64,000 nt of DNA from Mycobacterium sp. AZCC_0083. Its GTDB lineage: Bacteria; Actinomycetota; Actinomycetes; Mycobacteriales; Mycobacteriaceae. The notes beneath the pieces are model-generated. The model was not told where the DNA came from. It was given only the letters and a program-made list of their open reading frames with translations, and ran no database searches. A program made the position numbers and the translations under genes. Shown here in pieces: positions 58,473 through 64,000 of the stretch. Location: positions 170,809 to 234,808 of the forward strand of contig NZ_JACHGP010000014.1 of NCBI RefSeq assembly GCF_014202335.1, read 5' to 3'. Each line of letters begins with the position of its first letter. Position 1 is the stretch's first letter.

Positions 58473-59396
58473 ATGGCAGCCACACTGCGAGAGTTACGCG
58501 GACGCATCCGCTCGGCTGGGTCGATCAAGAAGATCACCAAGGCCCAAGAGCTGATCGCCACGTCGCGAATCTCCAAGGCGCAGGCCCGGGTTCAGGCGGC
58601 TAGGCCCTACTCGGAAGAGATCACGAACATGCTCACCGAGCTGGCGGGTGCCAGCGCGCTGGACCACCCGCTGCTCGTCGAGCGGGAGTCGCCCAAGCGG
58701 GCAGGTGTGCTGGTGGTGTCGTCCGACCGTGGTCTCTGTGGCGGCTACAACGCCAACGTCCTGCGTCAGTCCGAGGAGCTCTTCTCGCTGCTGCGGGAAG
58801 AGGGCAAGAAACCGGTGGTCTACGCCGTCGGCCGAAAGGCGCTGGGCTACTACAAGTTCCGCGAGCGCGACGTGGCCGAGTCCTGGACGGGATTCTCCGA
58901 GCGGCCGACGTACGAGCAAGCCAAGGAGATCGCGGACACCCTGGTCACCACGTTCATGTCCGGGGCCGACGATGGAGGTGACGACCCGGGCGAGGACGGC
59001 ATCCTTGGTGTGGACGAACTCCACATCGTCTTCACGCAGTTCAAGTCGATGCTGTCCCAAACGGCGGTGACCCTACGGATCGCACCGATGGTGATCGACT
59101 ACGTCGGCGAGGAGGAGAGCGGCCCTCACACGCTGTTCTCGTTCGAGCCCAACGCGGAAGCGTTGTTCGGCGCCCTGCTGCCGAGGTACGTCGCCACGCG
59201 CGTCTATTCGGCACTGCTCGAAGCCGCCGCATCGGAGTCCGCATCGCGCCGTCGCGCCATGAAGGCGGCCACCGACAATGCCGACGACTTGATCAAGGCG
59301 CTCACGCTGGAAGCCAACCGCGAACGCCAGGCTCAGATCACCCAAGAAATCAGCGAGATCGTCGGCGGCGCCAACGCGCTCGCCGACGCCAAATAG
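58473..59396 (+). CDS. atpG: ATP synthase F1 subunit gamma
   Basis: A 307-residue central-stalk subunit. Paired N- and C-terminal helices (ATLRELRGRIRSAGSIKKITKAQELIATSRI; RRRAMKAATDNADDLIKALTLEANRERQAQITQEISEIVGGANAL) enclose the Rossmann-like domain (VVSSDRGLCGGYNANV). Residues ~164-178 (GADDGGDDPGEDGIL) are the mycobacteria-specific acidic loop linked to rotation control. Starts 7 bases after atpA. Confidence 0.98.
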   Translation: MAATLRELRGRIRSAGSIKKITKAQELIATSRISKAQARVQAARPYSEEITNMLTELAGASALDHPLLVERESPKRAGVLVVSSDRGLCGGYNANVLRQSEELFSLLREEGKKPVVYAVGRKALGYYKFRERDVAESWTGFSERPTYEQAKEIADTLVTTFMSGADDGGDDPGEDGILGVDELHIVFTQFKSMLSQTAVTLRIAPMVIDYVGEEESGPHTLFSFEPNAEALFGALLPRYVATRVYSALLEAAASESASRRRAMKAATDNADDLIKALTLEANRERQAQITQEISEIVGGANALADAK

Positions 59397-59419
59397 GCCC
59401 CGTAGGAAGCGAAGAGGAA

Positions 59420-60847
59420 ATGACTGCAACCGCAGAGAAGACCGCAGGCCGGGTCGTCCGCATCACGGGCCCCGTCGTCGACATCGAGTTCCCGCGTGGT
59501 TCCGTACCGGAGCTGTTCAACGCGCTGCACGCCGAGATCACCTACGAGCAGATGGCCAAGACGCTGACCCTCGAGGTCGCCCAGCACCTCGGCGACAACC
59601 TGGTGCGCACCATCTCCATGCAGCCCACCGACGGTCTGGTCCGTGGCGTCGAGGTCACCGACACCGGTAAGTCGATCTCGGTGCCCGTCGGCGACGGCGT
59701 CAAGGGACACGTGTTCAACGCCCTCGGCGACTGCCTCGACGAGCCTGGCTACGGCAAGGACTTCGACCACTGGTCGATCCACCGCAAGCCGCCGCCGTTC
59801 GCGGAGCTCGAGCCCCGCACCGAGATGCTGGAGACTGGCCTCAAGGTCGTCGACCTGCTGACCCCGTACGTGCGCGGCGGCAAGATCGCCCTGTTCGGCG
59901 GTGCCGGCGTCGGCAAGACGGTGCTCATCCAGGAGATGATCAACCGCATCGCCCGCAACTTCGGTGGTACCTCGGTGTTCGCAGGCGTGGGGGAGCGCAC
60001 CCGTGAGGGCAACGACCTTTGGGTCGAGCTCGCCGACGCCAACGTCCTCAAGGACACCGCCCTGGTGTTCGGTCAGATGGACGAGCCGCCAGGCACCCGT
60101 ATGCGTGTCGCACTGTCGGCGCTGACCATGGCGGAGTACTTCCGCGACGAGCAGAACCAGGACGTGTTGTTGTTCATCGACAACATCTTCCGATTCACGC
60201 AGGCCGGTTCCGAGGTTTCGACGCTGCTCGGCCGCATGCCGTCGGCGGTGGGTTACCAGCCGACGCTGGCCGACGAGATGGGAGAGCTGCAGGAGCGGAT
60301 CACGTCGACCCGCGGCCACTCGATCACCTCGATGCAGGCCGTTTACGTGCCCGCCGACGACTACACGGACCCCGCGCCCGCGACGACGTTCGCGCACCTC
60401 GACGCCACCACGGAGCTTTCGCGTGCGGTGTTCTCGAAGGGCATCTTCCCGGCCGTGGACCCGCTGGCGTCGAGCTCGACCATCCTGGACCCGGCCGTGG
60501 TCGGTGACGAGCACTACCGCGTCGCCCAGGAAGTCATCCGAGTCCTGCAGCGGTACAAGGACCTTCAGGACATCATTGCCATCCTCGGTGTCGATGAGTT
60601 GTCCGAGGAGGACAAGCAGTTGGTCAACCGGGCGCGTCGCATCGAGCGCTTCCTGAGCCAGAACATGATGGCCGCCGAGCAGTTCACCGGTCAGCCAGGT
60701 TCGACGGTTCCGCTCAAGGAGACCATCGAGGCGTTCGACAAGCTGACGAAGGGTGAGTTCGACCACCTGCCCGAGCAGGCGTTCTTCCTCATCGGCGGGC
60801 TCGACGACCTGGCCAAGAAGGCCGAGACCTTCGGCGCGAAGCTGTGA
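59420..60847 (+). CDS. atpD: ATP synthase F1 subunit beta (catalytic)
   Basis: A 475-residue catalytic subunit. P-loop GGAGVGKTVLI, catalytic Glu in GVGERTREGNDLW, VLLFIDNIFRFTQAGSEVS and the DELSEEDK motif of the C-terminal domain are intact. A GAAGCGAAGAGG site precedes ATG 59420. Its stop is the first half of TGATGA, within the 22-bp repeat that also covers the cysD stop. Confidence 0.98.
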   Translation: MTATAEKTAGRVVRITGPVVDIEFPRGSVPELFNALHAEITYEQMAKTLTLEVAQHLGDNLVRTISMQPTDGLVRGVEVTDTGKSISVPVGDGVKGHVFNALGDCLDEPGYGKDFDHWSIHRKPPPFAELEPRTEMLETGLKVVDLLTPYVRGGKIALFGGAGVGKTVLIQEMINRIARNFGGTSVFAGVGERTREGNDLWVELADANVLKDTALVFGQMDEPPGTRMRVALSALTMAEYFRDEQNQDVLLFIDNIFRFTQAGSEVSTLLGRMPSAVGYQPTLADEMGELQERITSTRGHSITSMQAVYVPADDYTDPAPATTFAHLDATTELSRAVFSKGIFPAVDPLASSSTILDPAVVGDEHYRVAQEVIRVLQRYKDLQDIIAILGVDELSEEDKQLVNRARRIERFLSQNMMAAEQFTGQPGSTVPLKETIEAFDKLTKGEFDHLPEQAFFLIGGLDDLAKKAETFGAKL

Positions 60848-60866
60848 TGAGCGCTTGCGCGAAGAA
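60845..60866 (+). repeat. 22-bp intercistronic repeat, copy 2 (atpD/atpC)
   Basis: Exact copy of 7785-7806, starting at the atpD stop. The ATG inside TGATGA opens a 23-codon frame (MSACAKNQRVELVAPTRKAV...) that stops at 60919, nine bases past the atpC start. The 63-base gap it creates is wider than the other joints within the atpG-atpD-atpC end of the operon. Confidence 0.8.
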
Positions 60867-60910
60867 CCAACGGGTGGAGCTGGTGGCTCCAACTCGAAAG
60901 GCGGTGTGTC

Positions 60911-61276
60911 ATGGCTGAAATGCACGTCGAGATCGTCGCCGTCGAACGCGAGCTGTGGTCGGGTGAGGCGACGTTCGTGTTCACCCGCACCACGGCGGGC
61001 GAGATCGGCATCATGGCGCACCACATTCCGTTGGTGGCGCAGCTGGTCGACGACGCAATGGTCCGGGTCGAGCGCGAGGGCGAGGACGACCTTCGCATCG
61101 CCGTCGACGGAGGCTTCCTGTCGGTGACCGATGAAGCCGTCCGGATTCTGGTCGAGAATGCCGAATTGGAGTCGGAGATCAACGCCGACGCCGCCAAGCG
61201 AGACTCCGAGTCCGATGACGAGCGGACCGCAGCATGGGGCCGGGCGCGGTTGCGTGCCCTAGGCCAGATCGACTGA
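60911..61276 (+). CDS. atpC: ATP synthase F1 subunit epsilon
   Basis: A 121-residue subunit: N-terminal beta sandwich (MHVEIVAVERELWSGEATFVFTRTTAGEIGIMAHHIPLVAQL) and a short C-terminal helical part (SEINADAAKRDSESDDERTAAWGRARLRAL). It is shorter than the E. coli protein, as usual in mycobacteria. ATG 60911 follows GAAAGGCGG. Last structural gene of the atp operon; the DUF2550 gene follows after 6 bases. Confidence 0.97.
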   Translation: MAEMHVEIVAVERELWSGEATFVFTRTTAGEIGIMAHHIPLVAQLVDDAMVRVEREGEDDLRIAVDGGFLSVTDEAVRILVENAELESEINADAAKRDSESDDERTAAWGRARLRALGQID

Positions 61277-61282
61277 CAGCCG

Positions 61283-61729
61283 ATGAGCGCGTCCATGTTG
61301 GTCATGGCCGCGCTGGTCGGTGTGCTGCTGCTCGTCGTCGTCGCGCTGTCCTACCGGCTGTGGAAGTTGCGTCAGGTGGGCGGTACGGCGGCGATCCTGC
61401 GTGACGTTCCCGCCGTGGGCGGCCACGGTTGGCGCCACGGTGTGATGCGTTACCGCGGTGGGGAAGCGGGCTTCTATCGGTTGTCGAGCCTGCGTTGGTG
61501 GCCCGACCGCCGGCTCTCCCGCCGAGGCCTCGAGGTCGTATCGCGACGTTCTCCGCGTGGCGACGAATTCGACATCATGACCCATGAGATCGTGGTGTTG
61601 GAGCTGCGCGACACAAGTCCGGAACGGCGACGCGGTTACGAGATCGCCTTGGACCGTGGGGCGTTGACGGCGTTCACCTCTTGGGTGGAGTCGCGGCCGT
61701 CGCCCCGCGCGCGTCGGCGCTCGTACTAG
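61283..61729 (+). CDS. DUF2550 membrane-associated protein (Rv1312-like)
   Basis: A 148-residue protein with one N-terminal membrane helix (SMLVMAALVGVLLLVVVALSYRLW) and a basic cytoplasmic domain (GEAGFYRLSSLRWWPDRRLSRRGLEVVSRRSPRGDEF). It is conserved directly after atpC in mycobacteria, so a link to ATP synthase is suspected, but none is established. Its end overlaps the convergent adenosyltransferase gene by four bases. Confidence 0.88.
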   Translation: MSASMLVMAALVGVLLLVVVALSYRLWKLRQVGGTAAILRDVPAVGGHGWRHGVMRYRGGEAGFYRLSSLRWWPDRRLSRRGLEVVSRRSPRGDEFDIMTHEIVVLELRDTSPERRRGYEIALDRGALTAFTSWVESRPSPRARRRSY

Positions 61730-62292
61730 CCGCCCGGCTTCCAGAGCACGTCGCCCTCGGGGTTGGCCACCCGCGAAAGTATGAAGAGCAAGTCCGACAG
61801 TCGATTCAGATACTTTGCGGGCAGCACGTTGATCGAATCACCGTGTTGGTCGATGGCCCGCCACGCGGAGCGTTCCGCCCGCCGCGACACCGTGCGGGCA
61901 ACGTGCAGCAGCGCGGACAGCGCCGTACCTCCGGGCAGTACGAACGAATTGAGGGCCGGCAGTGGCTCGTTGAACTCGTCGCACCACGCCTCAAGCCGGT
62001 CGACGTAGTCCTGGCCGACCCGCAGCGGCGGATGCTCGGGGTTCTCGACCACCGGTGTCGACAGGTCGGCGCCTGCGTCGAACAGATCGTTCTGAATCTG
62101 GCGCAGCACTTGCAGAATGCGCTCGTTCGGCTGCCCCAGGGCCACCGCAACGCCGATGGCGGCGTTGGTCTCGTCACAGTCCGCGTAGGCCTCGAGCCGC
62201 GCGTCGTTCTTCGACACCCGGCTGAAGTCGCTTAGTCCGGTGGTCCCATCGTCGCCGGTACGGGTATAGATGCGGGTCAGGTGGACTGCCAT
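61726..62292 (-). CDS. Cob(I)alamin adenosyltransferase, PduO type
   Basis: A 188-residue ATP:corrinoid adenosyltransferase (Rv1314c-like). It has the N-terminal ATP loop TRIYTRTGDDGTTGLSDFSRVSKNDARLEAYADCDETNAAIG and the helix-bundle motif ARTVSRRAERSAW, with LNRLSDLLFILSR near the end. It makes adenosylcobalamin, the cofactor of methylmalonyl-CoA mutase. Divergent from murA across 71 bases. Confidence 0.95.
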   Translation of the reverse strand: MAVHLTRIYTRTGDDGTTGLSDFSRVSKNDARLEAYADCDETNAAIGVAVALGQPNERILQVLRQIQNDLFDAGADLSTPVVENPEHPPLRVGQDYVDRLEAWCDEFNEPLPALNSFVLPGGTALSALLHVARTVSRRAERSAWRAIDQHGDSINVLPAKYLNRLSDLLFILSRVANPEGDVLWKPGG

Positions 62293-62327
62293 GGGTCAAA
62301 CCGTACCCGGGACACCCGCTCGCGAGA

Positions 62328-62356
62328 CTGACACTGACCCCGGCGCTGTTTACACT
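62328..62356 (+). promoter_or_regulatory. murA promoter, leaderless arrangement
   Basis: CTGACA (62328-62333), a 17-base spacer and TACACT (62351-62356). Transcription would start about 7 bases later, at or next to the murA GTG (62364), with no room for a ribosome site. Confidence 0.65.
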
Positions 62357-62363
62357 GACCGGC

Positions 62364-63623
62364 GTGAGCGAGCGATTCGTGGTGACCGGCGGCGCCCGGT
62401 TATCTGGCGAAGTAGCCGTCGGGGGAGCCAAGAACAGTGTGTTGAAGCTGATGGCCGCGACGCTATTGGCCGAGGGCACCAGCACCATCACAAACTGTCC
62501 TGACATCCTCGACGTTCCCCTGATGGCGGAGGTGCTGCGAGGACTCGGGGCGACCGTCGAACTCGATGGTGCGACGGTGCGGATCACGTCGCCGGACGAG
62601 CCGAAGTACGACGCCGACTTCGCCGCGGTGCGTCAGTTCCGCGCGTCGGTGTGCGTGCTGGGGCCGCTGGTCGGCCGCTGCAAGAAGGCCAAGGTCGCCT
62701 TGCCGGGGGGTGACGCGATCGGGTCGCGTCCACTCGACATGCACCAGGCTGGCCTGCGGCAACTGGGCGCCCGATGCAACATCGAACACGGCTGCGTGGT
62801 GGCGGAGGCCGACCATCTGCGGGGTGCGGAGATTCAGCTCGAGTTCCCGTCGGTCGGGGCCACGGAGAACATTCTGATGGCCGCCGTACTCGCCGAGGGC
62901 GTGACCACGATTCACAACGCGGCGCGCGAGCCCGACGTCGTCGATCTGTGCGAGATGCTCAATCAGATGGGCGCCAAGATCGAGGGCGCCGGCATGAACA
63001 CGATGACGATCACCGGCGTCGATCGGCTGTATCCGACCGACCATCGGGTCATCGGCGACAGGATCGTCGCCGCCACCTGGGGTATCGCCGCGGCGATGAC
63101 GCGAGGTGACATCTCGGTGACGGGGGTCGACCCTCAGCACCTGCAGCTGGTGCTCCACAAGCTGCACGACGCCGGCGCCACCGTCACGCAGCACGACAAC
63201 GGGTTCCGCATCGTCCAGTACGAGCGGCCCAAGGCGATCAACGTCGCGACCTTGCCGTTTCCCGGCTTCCCAACGGACCTGCAGCCGATGGCGATCGGGC
63301 TGGCCTGCATCGCCGACGGCACGTCGATGATCACCGAGAACGTGTTCGAGGCGCGGTTCCGCTTCGTCGAGGAGATGATCCGACTCGGCGCCGACGCGCG
63401 GACGGACGGACACCACGCCGTAATTCGTGGCATGCCCCAATTGTCGAGCGCACCGGTGTGGGCATCGGACATCCGTGCAGGTGCGGGGTTGGTTCTGGCC
63501 GGCTTGGTTGCCGACGGAGACACCGAGGTCCACGACGTTTTTCACATTGATCGGGGCTACCCGCTATTCGTCGAGAACCTGGCGATTTTGGGAGCGGAGA
63601 TCGAGAGGGTAGGGTCTATCTAG
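62364..63623 (+). CDS. murA: UDP-N-acetylglucosamine 1-carboxyvinyltransferase
   Basis: A 419-residue enzyme for the first committed step of peptidoglycan synthesis, moving enolpyruvate from PEP to UDP-GlcNAc. The substrate loop is GGAKNSVLKLMAA. The active-site loop reads LPGGDAIGSRPLDMH: D117 replaces the Cys that fosfomycin alkylates in E. coli, as in M. tuberculosis. The two inside-out barrel domains are complete. GTG 62364 is used. The rRNA operon promoter follows 38 bases after the stop. Confidence 0.98.
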   Translation: MSERFVVTGGARLSGEVAVGGAKNSVLKLMAATLLAEGTSTITNCPDILDVPLMAEVLRGLGATVELDGATVRITSPDEPKYDADFAAVRQFRASVCVLGPLVGRCKKAKVALPGGDAIGSRPLDMHQAGLRQLGARCNIEHGCVVAEADHLRGAEIQLEFPSVGATENILMAAVLAEGVTTIHNAAREPDVVDLCEMLNQMGAKIEGAGMNTMTITGVDRLYPTDHRVIGDRIVAATWGIAAAMTRGDISVTGVDPQHLQLVLHKLHDAGATVTQHDNGFRIVQYERPKAINVATLPFPGFPTDLQPMAIGLACIADGTSMITENVFEARFRFVEEMIRLGADARTDGHHAVIRGMPQLSSAPVWASDIRAGAGLVLAGLVADGDTEVHDVFHIDRGYPLFVENLAILGAEIERVGSI

Positions 63624-63906
63624 TACCCACGGCCGCAGCCGCAAGGTTGCAGGACGGGGTTTGACTACTCCCTCTGGATGTATTACAGTAGTGGGGTTGC
63701 CTGAAAACCGGAAAGATTCGGCTAACGGCGCGTGTTGTTTGAGAACTCAATAGTGTGTTTGGTGGTTTTTGTTTGTTGTTTTGCTGTGTCTCTTTTTTCT
63801 CGTTTAGGGGGCATGGTTTTGTTTTTTTGATGCCAGTTTGTTTGGTGTCTTTTGTTGGATCAGGTTTTCTCTGATTGTGAATTCTGCCTGAGCTTTGGCT
63901 TGGGGG
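63624..63906 (+). promoter_or_regulatory. rRNA operon promoter and leader
   Basis: Between murA and 16S rRNA, with no protein gene. A promoter TTGACT (63661-63666), 17 bases, TACAGT (63684-63689) begins the leader. The antitermination boxA (GTTGTTTGAGAACTCAATAG, 63734-63753) follows. The rest is strikingly T/G-rich (long TTTG/GTTT runs), typical of mycobacterial rrn leaders, where it takes part in pre-rRNA folding and processing. Confidence 0.85.
63734..63753 (+). promoter_or_regulatory. rrn boxA antitermination element
   Basis: GTTGTTTGAGAACTCAATAG matches the conserved mycobacterial NusB/NusE-binding boxA of the rrn leader. Confidence 0.85.
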
Positions 63907-64000
63907 TTTTTGTTTGGAGAGTTTGATTCTGGCTCAGGACGAACGCTGGCGGCGTGCTTAACACATGCAAGTCGAACGGAAAGGCCCTTCGGGGTACTCG
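63907..64000 (+). rRNA. rrs: 16S ribosomal RNA, 5' end only
   Basis: Begins around TTTTTGTTTGGAGAG, with the universal 27F region AGAGTTTGATTCTGGCTCAG and GACGAACGCTGGCGGCGTGC. The V1 hairpin (CGGAAAGGCCCTTCGGGGTA) is the short form found in rapidly growing mycobacteria. The gene continues past the window. Confidence 0.98.

Overview
The window is chromosomal DNA of a high-GC actinobacterium, almost certainly a rapidly growing Mycobacterium (Mycolicibacterium). The evidence is the conserved core gene order (argS-lysA-hom-thrC-thrB-rho-rpmE-prfA-prmC-tsaC-like-wecA-atp operon-DUF2550 / PduO-type cobalamin adenosyltransferase / murA / rrs), which from memory matches Rv1292-Rv1315 and rrs of M. 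tuberculosis. Further evidence is the mycobacterial b-delta fusion in the ATP synthase, a MurA with Asp117, and a short 16S V1 hairpin of the kind seen in rapid growers.

Layout. 1-5.4 kb: 3' part of a GH15 trehalase/glucoamylase-type gene, then a compact oxidation operon (3Fe-4S ferredoxin, ferredoxin reductase, cytochrome P450, zinc alcohol dehydrogenase). 5.4-6.7 kb: a hotdog thioesterase and a secreted protein resembling periplasmic cyclohexadienyl dehydratase. 6.8-10.5 kb: sulfate activation (cysD, cysNC, cysQ) behind a near-consensus promoter. 10.5-18.1 kb: small enzymes and regulators, including a frame-broken gene, an Rrf2 regulator and a TetR/hydrolase pair with an operator. 18.2-26.1 kb: two two-component systems with secreted or membrane companions, plus a response regulator that has lost most of its receiver. 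26.1-27.6 kb: a complete IS4-family insertion sequence inside a palindrome. 27.7-32.6 kb: DoxX-like, VOC, LLM oxidoreductase, SRPBCC, and a LemA/M48 protease pair. 32.8-37.2 kb: a locally AT-richer, probably acquired segment with a PD-(D/E)xK-like protein, an OLD-type ATPase-TOPRIM protein and a membrane-anchored zinc-ribbon protein, next to tRNA-Arg(CCG). 37.3-46.4 kb: argS, lysA, threonine pathway and rho. 46.4-48.8 kb: a TetR and a FadD17-like ligase. 48.9-63.6 kb: translation genes, wecA, the whole F1Fo ATP synthase operon and murA. The window ends in the rRNA leader and the first ~94 nt of 16S rRNA.

How the genes work together: core blocks run in one direction with 1-4 base stop/start overlaps, pointing to long translationally coupled operons. 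The stretch between the Rrf2 gene and tRNA-Arg/argS (about 13.9-37.2 kb) is accessory and holds nearly all the unusual features. The most novel observations are: a 22-bp repeat sitting exactly on the stop codons of cysD and atpD and encoding a tiny bridging ORF each time; the candidate defence segment beside tRNA-Arg; the receiver-deleted regulator; and the IS inserted at the centre of an 18-bp perfect palindrome.
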